The notes: a model not told the origin generated them from the letters alone. 64,000 bases of DNA from Ramlibacter tataouinensis (GCF_001580455.1 NZ_CP010951.1:3373001-3437000); one strand, 5' to 3'; shown: positions 8,068 through 17,606, numbered from the stretch's first letter. Translations and numbers: made by a program.

Positions 8068-9609
8068 CTACTTGGAACCAACGCCTAGCGCGGATACATC
8101 ACCAAGGCCACCCGTAGCGAAAGCGAGGGTCGCTGCCGATGCAAGTGCCGCGCTGCGCGCGTCCGTGGTGGCATTGCTTGCTTCGAGAAACTCTGTCTCC
8201 GCAATCGTGGCATCGGTGACCGAGCCGACGCCATTCCGGTATGCATCGAGTGCGGCGTCGAAGGTGGTTCTTGCGGCGGCTTGGAATGCCGAGGCGGCAT
8301 CGTAGGCGGAAAGGCTGGTCTCAAGCGCGTTGTGGGCGGCCACGATTTGCTTGACCGCATCATCGCGTGTGCGCTCCAGAGAGGCTTGTGCGCGGTCGGC
8401 ATCGATTCGCGCACGCTTCAGCGATGCGTCACGAAAGCCTCCATCGAAGATTGGAATGGTGATGCCCATGACTACGATGGAACCGTATCGCGTGCCTGAG
8501 ATGTTGAGGGTCGGCGCCTGGTCGCCGAATCCCGGTAGGGAAGAGACACCCACCACGCGGCCCGAGTTGTAGCTGCCTGTGGCTGCAAGGAAGAGTTTAG
8601 GCAGGAACTCTGCTCTCGCCGCCGCGATTCCGGCCTCGCTCGCCTTCTGCGCGGCATAGGCGGCGAGCATGTCGGGCCGACGGGCCAGCGACTGCGCGAT
8701 GATGCCATCGATCGACTCCATCATCGCCGGCGAGAGCTTGCGGTCCGACAGATCCTCCACCTTGATCTGGGTGAGGGGAGAAATGCCCATAGTCGTAAGC
8801 AGTGCCAGATAAGTGTTCTGTGCTGCGCCGCGCGCCTGGACCTGCCCAAGGCGGGCCCTTGCCGTGAATTGTTGTGCCTTGGACACCTCGATCACGGTGC
8901 CGATGCCACGCTTGAAGCGCTGCTGCGCTGCTTCTTCCACGTCGGTTGCGTTCTTCAGAGCCTTGTCCGCCGTGTCCACGTGCGCTCGCGCAGCGCCATG
9001 TGCATAAAAGGCCAAGGCCACGTCATGAATCAGCTTTTGATGCACGCCGGTGAATGCAACGTTCGCCGCCACCGACAACTGCTCGGCTGCTTGCACCACC
9101 GCGGAGCGCTTCCCGAAATCGAACAGCAGCCATTGCAAGGAGAGCGTGGAAATTGTGCCGGATGTTGTTGTGGTGTTGTTCTCGCTGAGGTTCAGCAAGG
9201 AGGTCTCGGTGCGAGCGCGCTGATGAGCCCCGACGACGCTCGCTGAGATATGCGGCAGGTAGGTGCTCCGCGCCACGCCGGCCGCAAGCGCCGCATTGCG
9301 GGCGATCGACCATGCGATTCGCGTACTCGGATTATTCGACTGCGCGATGTCGATCAATTCCGGCAGCGTGTAGACATGCGCGGGGTCGATCATGGTGGCC
9401 GGTGGCGGCAGCGTACTGAGCGCCGAATTCGACGGCAGCACATAGGATGAGGCTGCCGTTGACTCTCGCGCGGGTTGAATGGCGCCGCTTGTGTCCGTTG
9501 TTGGGCGCCATGGCCGATCGTGGCTGATCGGCGCGAGTTCCAGTGCAGAACCTGCACAGCCCGCGAGCACTACATTCATAGCCGCAATCACCACCCTAGG
9601 CGGCCACAT
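8068..9609 (-). CDS. Outer-membrane efflux lipoprotein (TolC/NodT family)
   Basis: 513 residues. The second ATG (9609) is chosen because AAGGAG lies six bases before it; the first ATG at 9624 overlaps that site. Signal with lipobox VLAGC (Cys18). Two outer-membrane-factor repeats follow, each with long helices, e.g. LIDIAQSNNPSTRIAWSIAR and RRPDMLAAYAAQKASEAGIA, plus the typical beta-strand TLSLQWLLFDFGKR. It forms the outer-membrane duct of the tripartite pump encoded by the three upstream genes on the same strand and overlaps the FUSC gene by 14 nt. Confidence 0.93.
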   Translation of the reverse strand: MWPPRVVIAAMNVVLAGCAGSALELAPISHDRPWRPTTDTSGAIQPARESTAASSYVLPSNSALSTLPPPATMIDPAHVYTLPELIDIAQSNNPSTRIAWSIARNAALAAGVARSTYLPHISASVVGAHQRARTETSLLNLSENNTTTTSGTISTLSLQWLLFDFGKRSAVVQAAEQLSVAANVAFTGVHQKLIHDVALAFYAHGAARAHVDTADKALKNATDVEEAAQQRFKRGIGTVIEVSKAQQFTARARLGQVQARGAAQNTYLALLTTMGISPLTQIKVEDLSDRKLSPAMMESIDGIIAQSLARRPDMLAAYAAQKASEAGIAAARAEFLPKLFLAATGSYNSGRVVGVSSLPGFGDQAPTLNISGTRYGSIVVMGITIPIFDGGFRDASLKRARIDADRAQASLERTRDDAVKQIVAAHNALETSLSAYDAASAFQAAARTTFDAALDAYRNGVGSVTDATIAETEFLEASNATTDARSAALASAATLAFATGGLGDVSALGVGSK

Positions 9610-11590
9610 GGATTTCTCCTTCATGTCGGGCCCCGCGTGTCACGGTCGAAGCCACGGTGATGCTCAACTCCAGTTGATGGATCTGCTGGTTGATCTGGTC
9701 GCGCAGAGAGCGGAGCGGCCCGCCAGTGGGGCTTTGGGTTGGACTCGTGCGCACTATGGCTTTTCCGATTGAAAGTTGGTCAAGCCAGGTTCCGGCGTCA
9801 CGTGAAGCTTCGAGGTCACGACAGGCGAGCAAGAGCAGCGGAGACTCAAGTGCGCCGATATCCTGCGCGATGCGCTTGCGTTCTTGCAACCAGGCGTTGT
9901 CAGGGCGCACAGAAGTCGGTTCATAGCTGACGAGTTCCAGGTTGTCTTCGACCTTGCTCATCAAGACCCGTACATCGGCTGCCGCATCCAGGCGCGCAGA
10001 CGAATCTTCCGTACTCGCCATGTGAGCCAATCTTCGCAGCACGGCCGAGAGATCTGCATCGATTCGCGTTGCCAGGCTGACAGGCCAGACCTGGGAAAAA
10101 GCAAAAAACGCGACAAAGTTGCCGAACAGGATTCCGATGACGCGATCGCGCGCAACAACGAGATCGAATGATGGCTCTGGGCCCTGGATCACGCACAGGA
10201 AGAATGCGAAGGCGATCTGGAAACCCGCATATGCGATTCGCGGACCACCCCCTGCGACCCATGCCGAGGCGAATGCGCCCGCAAAGACGACCAGCATCAA
10301 TCCGCCGATGGAAGTGATCGACGGCATGACGAATACCAGTACCGCGACACCGAGTGCCGCTCCCACCAGACACCCGCCAACACGCAGCACGAGCTTCTCC
10401 ATGCTTTCTGCCAGGCTCGACAAAGAGACGATGAAAATGGTGATGAAGCACGTATGAATTCCGGGCCAGTCGAGCAGTGAGTAAGTCAGATAGCAAAACA
10501 TCGCCGCCCCCGTTGTCTTGAGGGCGTAATGAAGATGCACGGGGTTGATGAAAGCGTCCGGCAGAAAAAACCCCGCCTTTGTGTGCTCCTTCTTGTCGTG
10601 AGTCGTGGTAGGGGCCGGCTCGGCAAACTGTGAAATCGTTTCGTGCAGAGCCACGCCCAAACTCGCCTGGTCTGGAGCGGCCGACTCGTATGTCGGTCGG
10701 GATGGCGATACGTTCGCTGGGTAAGCGCCCGATTGCAGGATGGCTGCCATACCATCCAGTTCGTAGGCATAGGCCTCACGCGCAGACCGATCCGGCATCG
10801 AATGAGGGGTGCGAACGCCAAACTCCAGCCACGAACGCAGGGCGGTTGTAGAGCGTGTCGCCTGACGCAGAGCCGCCAGTTCCGTGGGCTCGGACGTTCG
10901 CTCGATGCCGGCAAATCGCAAGTGGGCCTGGATATCGCCATCGCCGCCGCGGGTCCACTTTGCGAGGTCCCGGATCGCGCGTTCATTGCCAGCCCGAAGC
11001 ACCGCTGCGGCCACTCTGAGACGCTGCGCCAGCGCCTTTTGGAGCAGCAGCCGCGGTGGCGGGCCAATGAGGAGATTCACGACGAAAGACACGCCGGCCG
11101 GAATGGCGACGAATAGCCACGCGTAGAGGATGGCTCGCGTGGCTAACTCCGCTGCAGGCACATTGCCAAGCACGTCCAGCGCGTAGGCGACGATCAGCGC
11201 CATGATTGCGCCCACGGGGCGCAGTTTGCTGGCTGAGGCCAGGTATAGCATGCCGAAGGAAACCGCGGTCATGGTGGCGACACGCCACGGCGGCTGGTCA
11301 AGCACGTATCGAGCTGCCAGCCCGATGAACCCGATCACGATAGTGAAAACGACCAACAGCACCACGCATACGAGCAGGCTCATGGCGCGGTCACGCCGAT
11401 TGAGAAAGAAGACAATGTAGACCGTGAGGGCAGGCTCCGGTGTGCCGTAGATCTGGACCACCAAGGTGGTAGCGGCGCATATCAACGCCACCCTTGTCGC
11501 GAATTCAAGCCGTCCTGGTTCGAATGCGAGCAGGCTCAACCAACGTCGCCCGGACGCGCCGCTCTTCTCATCGGCGGCATGCGGCGCCAT
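9596..11590 (-). CDS. FUSC-family inner-membrane efflux protein (AaeB-like)
   Basis: 664 residues from the ATG at 11590, with AAGGT in front; a TTG 30 nt earlier is possible. Two membrane bundles (roughly residues 25-190 and 350-500) are each followed by a soluble helical domain, the fusaric-acid-resistance/AaeB architecture. Segments such as LRPVGAIMALIVAYALDVLG and RVIGILFGNFVAFFAFSQVW are typical. These proteins work with an HlyD adaptor to export aromatic acids or similar compounds. Substrate cannot be read from sequence. Confidence 0.92.
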   Translation of the reverse strand: MAPHAADEKSGASGRRWLSLLAFEPGRLEFATRVALICAATTLVVQIYGTPEPALTVYIVFFLNRRDRAMSLLVCVVLLVVFTIVIGFIGLAARYVLDQPPWRVATMTAVSFGMLYLASASKLRPVGAIMALIVAYALDVLGNVPAAELATRAILYAWLFVAIPAGVSFVVNLLIGPPPRLLLQKALAQRLRVAAAVLRAGNERAIRDLAKWTRGGDGDIQAHLRFAGIERTSEPTELAALRQATRSTTALRSWLEFGVRTPHSMPDRSAREAYAYELDGMAAILQSGAYPANVSPSRPTYESAAPDQASLGVALHETISQFAEPAPTTTHDKKEHTKAGFFLPDAFINPVHLHYALKTTGAAMFCYLTYSLLDWPGIHTCFITIFIVSLSSLAESMEKLVLRVGGCLVGAALGVAVLVFVMPSITSIGGLMLVVFAGAFASAWVAGGGPRIAYAGFQIAFAFFLCVIQGPEPSFDLVVARDRVIGILFGNFVAFFAFSQVWPVSLATRIDADLSAVLRRLAHMASTEDSSARLDAAADVRVLMSKVEDNLELVSYEPTSVRPDNAWLQERKRIAQDIGALESPLLLLACRDLEASRDAGTWLDQLSIGKAIVRTSPTQSPTGGPLRSLRDQINQQIHQLELSITVASTVTRGARHEGEIHVAA

Positions 11591-12614
11591 GTTCGACCTT
11601 AACAATGGCACTTGCGCCAAAGCGCATGAGCTCAGGCGGTGGTTCCTCGAGCTTGATTCGCACCGGAAATCGGTGCGCGACTCTGACCCAGTTTAGCGAC
11701 GAGGCCACGTAGGGAACCGAACGCGGTACATTGGCCCGCTCGCCGGGCAGGACGCCCCAGCCGATGCTTTCCACCTCGCCTCGGATTGCCTTGGCGCGAT
11801 CGATCATCGAATAGACAGTGGCGCAATTTCCGATGGTGATCTGTTGCAGATCCGTTTCCCGCATGTTGGCGATCGCGAACCACTCGTCCGTCACGATGAG
11901 TGTGAACAGCGATTGAGAAGGCGCAACGATTTCTCCGGTCTTGACGGCCAGTCCGACAACACGTCCATTGTGAGGTGCCACGACCGTCGTTTCCTCGAGC
12001 GACCTTTGCGCGATGGCCTGCGCCGCGATGCCTGCCTGCACGGAAGCTGCCGCACCGGCATCGGAGTCGACAGCACGCTGCGCCGCAAGCGCCTGCTCCT
12101 TTGATTGGCGCAAGGATGTCTCCGCGTCACGCAACGCCACTTGAGCCTGATCAAGCTGTTGCGCCGGTACGTACCCCTTGTCGGTCAGCGGCTGGAGCCG
12201 CCCCTCCGTGCGTTCACTCAGCCCGTAGTTGGTTTCAGCCTTTCTTGACTGAGCGCTCGCGATGGCCGAATTGGAGCGCTGCGTAGCCACAATTCGGCGC
12301 TGCGTTTCGAGCGCAGCTCGCGCCACTTCGACGTTCGCAGTGGCTTGGGCGACGGCCAATTGGTAAGGCACTGGATCGACCTGAAACAGCAGCTCGCCCT
12401 TGCGTACGAGTTTGTTCTCGTGCACTGGCAGCTTCACCACCCGACCACCGACCGTCGCGGCCACGTGGACAATCTCGGCATCGAGGTTTGCGTCGTCCGT
12501 CGAAGGCCGGCTTTGGCTCGCGACGACAATGGCAAAGACAATCGCCGCTGCGATGATGGCCAGCGACAGCAGCAGCCAGATCGGCCGTCGACGTGAGAAG
12601 CTACGTGCTTCCAT
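11568..12614 (-). CDS. HlyD/EmrA-type membrane fusion protein
   Basis: 348 residues. The ATG at 12614 starts just before the single membrane anchor (residues ~10-34); the frame extends upstream but there overlaps the small AaeX-like gene. After the anchor come the lipoyl half-motif (VHVAATVGGRVVKLPVHENKLVRKGELLF), a coiled-coil hairpin rich in Gln/Ala/Glu, the second lipoyl half (VVAPHNGRVVGLAVKTGEIV) and a beta-barrel domain. Periplasmic adaptor linking the FUSC pump to the TolC-like duct. Its end overlaps the FUSC start by 23 nt. Confidence 0.93.
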   Translation of the reverse strand: MEARSFSRRRPIWLLLSLAIIAAAIVFAIVVASQSRPSTDDANLDAEIVHVAATVGGRVVKLPVHENKLVRKGELLFQVDPVPYQLAVAQATANVEVARAALETQRRIVATQRSNSAIASAQSRKAETNYGLSERTEGRLQPLTDKGYVPAQQLDQAQVALRDAETSLRQSKEQALAAQRAVDSDAGAAASVQAGIAAQAIAQRSLEETTVVAPHNGRVVGLAVKTGEIVAPSQSLFTLIVTDEWFAIANMRETDLQQITIGNCATVYSMIDRAKAIRGEVESIGWGVLPGERANVPRSVPYVASSLNWVRVAHRFPVRIKLEEPPPELMRFGASAIVKVEHGAACRR

Positions 12615-12616
12615 CG

Positions 12617-12886
12617 TCACCACCCCATCCAGAGGAGCCAAGCCAGCAGACCCGCCATCAGACCGATCGAAGCGCAGACGAAAAGTTGAAGCGGAAGCAG
12701 CTGGGCGAGGCCGGTTGCAACGAACACAGCTCGTGCAGCGAAGGCGATGACCACGCCAACCAGACTCGATGCCAGCCATGCTGGAAAGTAGGCGCCGGCT
12801 ACTTCCAGTGTCGGTGCTCCGGTGCAGGCAATGCAAAGAACGGCGGCAGCCAGCGCGGTGCACCGTAGTGCGTGGGCGACATTCAT
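12617..12886 (-). CDS. Small AaeX/DUF1656-like membrane protein
   Basis: 89 residues, almost entirely hydrophobic: a cleavable-looking or first helix (ALAAAVLCIACTG), then FPAWLASSLVGVVIAFAARAVFV and a third helix ending LLAWLLWMGW. Small two- to three-helix proteins of this kind precede HlyD/FUSC pairs in aaeXAB-like operons. The ATG at 12886 follows AGGGAG. Its stop is only 2 nt from the HlyD start, so translation is probably coupled. Its exact role in such pumps is unknown. Confidence 0.8.
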   Translation of the reverse strand: MNVAHALRCTALAAAVLCIACTGAPTLEVAGAYFPAWLASSLVGVVIAFAARAVFVATGLAQLLPLQLFVCASIGLMAGLLAWLLWMGW

Positions 12887-13245
12887 CGGTCTATCTCCCT
12901 TGCACGACGCCAACCAGGTTGGCATTACTCGGAATGGAGAGCGTCCAGTCGTGGAAGGTCGCTGCACACGACTGCATTGGTGAGTGTGGCAGCGATCCGA
13001 AGACCGAGCAAGTTCAACTATCGGTTAAAGCCCCGATCAGCAGGAACTCCCGAATGAAAATTTGCGCAACGCGCTTTGCGAAGTAGACGGTTTGGTGCGC
13101 AGGGCAATGTGTGTGCCGTGCTACGCGCTTCCAGGCTGCGCCCGGTGAGCTGGGCAGTTTCCGGCTTGTCGATGCGGAACCACGTTGCGCGCAATGGCTG
13201 CGACTGCGCGAGCCGATCGCCAAAGCTTCCGCTGGCGTTGCAATC
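12887..13245. other. Intergenic region upstream of the efflux operon
   Basis: About 360 bp without a convincing gene. It should carry the promoter of the reverse-strand efflux operon. No clear regulator gene lies beside the operon and I see no strong palindrome here. Confidence 0.5.
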
Positions 13246-13323
13246 ACATGAGATTGAGACAACAGCGGACGATATTGTTTAGCGACATGAGATTGAGACA
13301 ACAGCGGACGATATTGTTTAGCG
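13246..13323. repeat. Tandem direct repeat, two identical 39-bp units
   Basis: Units at 13246-13284 and 13285-13323 are identical. Each begins ACATGAGATTGAGACAACAG and ends GATATTGTTTAGCG. Within each unit ACAACA and TGTTTA-like ends form an imperfect inverted repeat. The second unit covers the TAA stop codon (13318-13320) of the neighbouring esterase on the reverse strand. It may be an operator duplication, a scar of a lost mobile element, or a simple slippage duplication. Confidence 0.95.
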
Positions 13324-14229
13324 GGATTCGTTCAATTCACCGCGCACGATGTTTGCCAGCATGGCTCGTGCCGGTCGTGCTCGCGCAAGCGGCAAAAGGG
13401 GCCAGACATGGATCATGTCTGGCTCTTCGATGAACCGCACCGGTACCGCCTCCAAAGCGGCGTTGTGCACCAGCGCTCGGCATTCACCGACGAAGAGATC
13501 TTGGCCGCCGATCAGCACCGTGATTCGTCCCAAACCCCTCAGCGGTCCGTTCAGCGGGCTCAACTGCGGCAGGGAGAGGTTTTGGCCCTGCGCCCACCAC
13601 AGCGCGGCCTGGGTCAGTCCCGGGAGATCCAGCCAGGGGTCTCGGATTTTGGTGCTGGTGCTGCGGGCATGGGCCATGGTGAGGTCCAGCCACGGCGAGA
13701 TGAGCACCATGTCACGCGGGGCGGGCCGGCCGGTGGCGACCATGCGCTGGGCCAGCGCTAGTGCCAGTCCGCCGCCAGACGAATCTCCCATCAGCACGAG
13801 ATCGCCGGCCGCAGCCACGGGCTCCAGACTGCTGTAGACCTCTTCGAGCATGGCCAAGGCCTGCGTATGACCACTTTCGGGAGCCAATGGGTAGATTGGC
13901 ACATGCGCCGGGCACCCCGTGGCGCGCACCAACTCGGTAACCAGGTTCCAGTGCTGAGCCGACATTTCCGCGACGTGGGCCCCGCCATGCAGGTAGAGCA
14001 AGCGTGTCCTTGCCGTGGGCTGGTAGGGGGCGATTACATAGCAATCGCGTCCCTGCACCGTATCCTTTCGCATGGTGAGTCCGGCTGTCAGTGCCGCCGA
14101 TGGCGCAGGATCGACTGCCATCCGATCGAGATGCACGGCCTTGCGCAGGCCGTCGGTGCTTTCGAAGCGCTTGCGCCGGCCACTGAGCTTGAGCAGCAGC
14201 CTGAACAGCGGCAACGGCAGCACTGGCAT
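13318..14229 (-). CDS. Alpha/beta hydrolase, hormone-sensitive-lipase type esterase
   Basis: 303 residues from the ATG at 14229; the longer open frame is Arg/Cys-rich and looks untranslated. Oxyanion motif LYLHGGAHV, nucleophile elbow MGDSSGGGLA, acid in GGQDLFVGE, and catalytic His in DMIHVWPLL give the full catalytic set of the alpha/beta-hydrolase-3 family. Probably a cytoplasmic carboxylesterase acting on short acyl or aryl esters. No signal peptide. Its last codons and stop lie in the 39-bp repeat. Confidence 0.88.
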   Translation of the reverse strand: MPVLPLPLFRLLLKLSGRRKRFESTDGLRKAVHLDRMAVDPAPSAALTAGLTMRKDTVQGRDCYVIAPYQPTARTRLLYLHGGAHVAEMSAQHWNLVTELVRATGCPAHVPIYPLAPESGHTQALAMLEEVYSSLEPVAAAGDLVLMGDSSGGGLALALAQRMVATGRPAPRDMVLISPWLDLTMAHARSTSTKIRDPWLDLPGLTQAALWWAQGQNLSLPQLSPLNGPLRGLGRITVLIGGQDLFVGECRALVHNAALEAVPVRFIEEPDMIHVWPLLPLARARPARAMLANIVRGELNESR

Positions 14230-14433
14230 GCGGCTCAAGATGCGTAGCCAGGGGCGCGGGCCCGGAGCCCGTCCCGGGACGCGACTGCTTCGATGACGAC
14301 ATTCGCACCCGCATGAGCGGGCGCGAGCATGGAAAACCGGTTGACGGAAGTGCAGCCCAAGATGACGGTCTTCAATGGGCCGTCGCCGGCGGCCCAAGCT
14401 TGCATCATCGCGCAGTCAGCGCCTCAGTGGGCA

Positions 14434-16773
14434 TCAGGTCCCGAAACGCACCGTTGCGGTCACGCCGATCGTGCGATAGGCATTGGGCCCCACGAACTGC
14501 GAGACCACTCCCGGCGCGCCCAGCGTCGGCTGCGGCATCAACCGGTCCGCGTAGCGCTTGTCGCCCAGATTCCGGCCGAACAGCGTGACCTGCCAGCGGC
14601 CGTTCGGGGCACCCAGCCCCACGGCGGCGCCGAAAAGGCCATAGCCGCCTTGCACTAGGCTCGGGTCGCCTGCCGCCGAATAGGTGACGTCGCCGCGCCA
14701 CGCGTAGTCGGCCTGCGCAAAGGCCTTGTACCCGCCCACGACCCAGTCGTAGCGGCCCATCAGGAAGGCGGTGAAGCGAGGCGAGTTGACCAATCGATTG
14801 CCCGACCCGTCTGTCACCGCCGCACCGGTCGGCGAGGTCCGGATGCACTGGCCCGGCGATGTGCGCGGCGTGCCGAACGGCAGCACCGGCTGGCCGGCAT
14901 AGCAGGGGATGTTCTGGAAGTCCTCGTAGTGGGCATCGATGTAGGCCATCGCGCCGCTCAGCGTCAGCTGCTTCGTGATGCGCGAGTTCGCCTCCAGTTC
15001 CACGCCCTGGGTATCCAGACGCCCCGCGTTGGTCGTGCGGAACCGGGCCGGTGTGACAGTCTGGTCGAACACCTGGGCCTGGAAGTCTTCGAAGCGGGTC
15101 TTGAACACCGCAGCGCTGAATAGGGTGGTGCCTCCGAACAGCAACGAGCGCAAGCCCGCTTCCAGCGTGGTCGGGATCTCGGGTTTGATGACGGCCACCG
15201 GGCCGTTGCCGTTGTCCAGGAACTCCAGGCCCGGACCCTTGTAGCCGCGCGCAGCGGTGACGTAGGCCATATCATCGCGAGTCAGGTCATGCTGCGCCGT
15301 GAGACGCCACGACAGATTGTTCGCGCCGGTCTCGCCTCGCGTCTTGCCGTATGCGTAGCCCGGGCGGGGGATAGTCGTAGACGGCCGCGATGCGTAGTCC
15401 AGGGTGACGGTCTCGTCGGTGTAACGCAAGCCAGCGCTGAACTTGCTTGCGCCAACACGCACGCCGGCCTGTCCGAAGGCCGCGGCACTGCGGTTCCTGG
15501 TCGTTGTGTCCTGGATGACACCCACATTGGCCCCCGCCGGCACGCCGAAGGGGGTGAACAGACCTCCGAAATTGCCCGTCTGTTCTTGCATGGAGTCGTT
15601 GGTCTGCTCGCTCCAGTAGACCCCGCCGACCCACTCCACGCGGCCGCCGTCGGGCGACGTCAGTCGCAGTTCCTGCGACTTCTGGCGCAGGTCGCTGGCG
15701 CCAAGGTTGATGTCCAGGATGTTGATCGGCAGGATGTCCGGGTCATTGTTGTTGACCGTCTTCCAACCGCGTGCCGCCGTTACCGAGGTCAGCGTCGCCC
15801 ATCCCAAGTTGTAGTTCAGTTCCGCCGACAGGCCGCTGTTCTCGTTGTCTGAGTAAAAGGGGGCGTTGGCAGCGATCTTGTCGTTCCTGGGCCCGGGCAC
15901 GATGCCATTGGCGGCGTTGAGCGTCGCGAAGGTGGTCCCGGGCGGCGCTGAGCGAGCAGTCCATGTACAGCAGAGCGCGCTGGACTTGCCCCAGTCGCCG
16001 ATCACGTAGAGATCGAGGTTGTCACCAAGTTGGAACAGGGCTTTGGCACGAACCAGCTTCTCGTCGCGGTCGTTGAGCGTCTCGTTCCGATAGACGTTCT
16101 GGACGTAGCCATCCGCGCGCGTGGTGGCGACGGCCAGCCGGAAGGCGGCGCTGTCGCTGACGCCGGCATTGGCCACCACTTCTGTCTTCACTTCGTTGTG
16201 TGCGCCGCTATAGGAGACCGTCCCCTCTGCCGAGAACTGGTCGAAGCGAGGACGCTTGGTGATCACCGAGATGAGGCCGGCCGAGGCGTTCTTGCCGAAC
16301 AGCATGCCCTGCGGACCGCGCATCACTTCGACGCGCTCGACGTCGATCAGGCCGCCGGAGCCCTGACCAGAGCGCGCCAGAGAAACGCCATCCACCATGA
16401 AGCCAACGCTCTGTTCGACGGTGTCCGCGAACGCGGACGTCCCCACCCCGCGCATCTGGAAGCCTTCGCTACGGGTGTCGGGTCCGGCGGTGAAGTTCAG
16501 GCTCGGCGACAGCTGCTGGAGGTCGGTAGCCTTCGTCACGCCCAGGGCCTTGAGGTCGTCCGCGCCATAGGCGCTGACAGCTTGCGGCACGTCCTTGAGA
16601 AGCTCCGCGCGCTTCTGGGACGTGACCACGACGGTCTGGAGCTCAGCCCTCTTGGGCTCGGGCGCTTCGGCGGTCTGTGCCGCGGCGTGCCAGCCGGCCG
16701 TGGCGCCCCCCATCAACAGGGCCACACACGCGGCGTTCACGGCGCTGCGCCGCCTGACGTGGTATCGATTCAT
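14434..16773 (-). CDS. TonB-dependent outer-membrane receptor
   Basis: 779 residues. The ATG at 16773 has GGAGG upstream. Signal peptide (VALLMGGATAGWHAAAQ), a TonB-box-like LQTVVVTSQKR, the plug domain (VPQAVSAYGADDLKALGV...MRGPQGMLFGKNASAG), then a 22-strand-type barrel ending in an aromatic/RF terminus. The plug and barrel resemble receptors for carbohydrates or plant compounds rather than classic siderophore receptors, but substrate is unproven. It lies downstream of the TetR gene and near a GH3 glucosidase, with a TetR-type palindrome in front. Confidence 0.95.
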   Translation of the reverse strand: MNRYHVRRRSAVNAACVALLMGGATAGWHAAAQTAEAPEPKRAELQTVVVTSQKRAELLKDVPQAVSAYGADDLKALGVTKATDLQQLSPSLNFTAGPDTRSEGFQMRGVGTSAFADTVEQSVGFMVDGVSLARSGQGSGGLIDVERVEVMRGPQGMLFGKNASAGLISVITKRPRFDQFSAEGTVSYSGAHNEVKTEVVANAGVSDSAAFRLAVATTRADGYVQNVYRNETLNDRDEKLVRAKALFQLGDNLDLYVIGDWGKSSALCCTWTARSAPPGTTFATLNAANGIVPGPRNDKIAANAPFYSDNENSGLSAELNYNLGWATLTSVTAARGWKTVNNNDPDILPINILDINLGASDLRQKSQELRLTSPDGGRVEWVGGVYWSEQTNDSMQEQTGNFGGLFTPFGVPAGANVGVIQDTTTRNRSAAAFGQAGVRVGASKFSAGLRYTDETVTLDYASRPSTTIPRPGYAYGKTRGETGANNLSWRLTAQHDLTRDDMAYVTAARGYKGPGLEFLDNGNGPVAVIKPEIPTTLEAGLRSLLFGGTTLFSAAVFKTRFEDFQAQVFDQTVTPARFRTTNAGRLDTQGVELEANSRITKQLTLSGAMAYIDAHYEDFQNIPCYAGQPVLPFGTPRTSPGQCIRTSPTGAAVTDGSGNRLVNSPRFTAFLMGRYDWVVGGYKAFAQADYAWRGDVTYSAAGDPSLVQGGYGLFGAAVGLGAPNGRWQVTLFGRNLGDKRYADRLMPQPTLGAPGVVSQFVGPNAYRTIGVTATVRFGT

Positions 16774-16811
16774 CTTTGCTTTGCCTCCAAGTTGTTTGCG
16801 CTCGATTCCTG

Positions 16812-16837
16812 TCACTTACTTTGCTATCTATAAGTGA
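16812..16837. promoter_or_regulatory. Putative TetR operator 1, upstream of the TonB receptor
   Basis: Inverted repeat TCACTTA-N12-TAAGTGA, 38 nt upstream of the receptor start. It matches, with the same 12-bp spacer and several shared spacer bases, the site at 17582-17605 in front of the GH3 gene. TetR-type dimers bind sites of this form. Probably lets the neighbouring TetR protein repress the receptor. Confidence 0.6.
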
Positions 16838-16888
16838 ACAAGGCAAGCTAGCAATAACCCGCAGCGCGGGTGCCGCAGGGTTCGGAAC

Positions 16889-17530
16889 TCAGAGCAGGTC
16901 GCGGACGAGGCTGCGCACGATCGCGTGCTGCAACGCAAAGGTCGGATCGTCGCCTCGCAGCGAGCGACACACGGTGATGCCGCGGTAAAGTGAAACGGCG
17001 AAGTCGCGCAGAAGGGCCATGCGCTGCTCGTTCACGGGCATGGCTCGGACGATATCGGCCCAGAATTGCTGGAAGCCGCGGTCGCGTCGCTCGATCACGG
17101 GCTCGACGACCGCGTGGCAACGCGGATCGCGCCGCGCCGCCAGCAGCAGCTCGATCAGCGCCCTCTGGTTTACGCTTGCGGTCTGCTCGAAAGCGGCCTC
17201 GACGAAGGCGAGTATGCGCTCCTGCGGCGTGAGCGACTCGGGCGCGGCTGCGCGGAAGTGAGCCGCCATTTCGTCATAGATGCTTTCGGCCGTCGCCGCC
17301 ATCAGCTGGTACTTGTTGTCGAAGTGGTACGACAGGGCGGGCTGCGTCAGGCCCAGGCGCTTGGCCACGCCGGTCATCGACGTGCCGGCGTACCCGTGCT
17401 CGGCCAGGCTCTCTTTCGTGGCCTGCAGGATGCGCGCCTGGGTCTGAGCCGACATTTCCGCGTTGCTGATGCGTGCCTTCTTGCTTGCTGCGTTCGATGC
17501 GGTCATGGTGCGAATTCTCGACGATGGCAT
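16889..17530 (-). CDS. TetR-family transcriptional regulator
   Basis: 213 residues from the ATG at 17530 (AAGGAAGGA in front); a GTG two codons earlier also exists. N-terminal HTH: ARILQATKESLAEHGYAGTSMTGVAKRLGLTQPALSYHFDNK, the standard TetR helix set, at residues ~30-75. The C-terminal part is a ligand/dimer domain with no metal motif. It lies between the TonB receptor it probably controls and the divergent GH3 gene. Ligand is unknown, likely a glycoside or its aglycone given the neighbours. Confidence 0.92.
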   Translation of the reverse strand: MPSSRIRTMTASNAASKKARISNAEMSAQTQARILQATKESLAEHGYAGTSMTGVAKRLGLTQPALSYHFDNKYQLMAATAESIYDEMAAHFRAAAPESLTPQERILAFVEAAFEQTASVNQRALIELLLAARRDPRCHAVVEPVIERRDRGFQQFWADIVRAMPVNEQRMALLRDFAVSLYRGITVCRSLRGDDPTFALQHAIVRSLVRDLL

Positions 17531-17581
17531 CGCCACGTCCTTCCTTCATGCAAACCCTGATTGGCGTGCAGCGCAAAATCA

Positions 17582-17605
17582 CACTAACATTGTGCGCTAT
17601 AAGTA
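17582..17605. promoter_or_regulatory. Putative TetR operator 2, in front of the GH3 gene
   Basis: CACTAA-N12-TAAGTA, the same layout and spacer length as the site at 16813-16836. It ends one base before the GH3 start codon and lies 52 nt upstream of the TetR start, so it could control both divergent genes. Confidence 0.55.
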
Positions 17606-17606
17606 A

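Noticed and set aside
13014..13301. 95-codon reverse frame spanning the 39-bp repeat
   Set aside because: Coding content comes from the repeat; no ribosome site or homology.
13246..13323. CRISPR-like repeats
   Set aside because: Only two units, directly adjacent without spacers.
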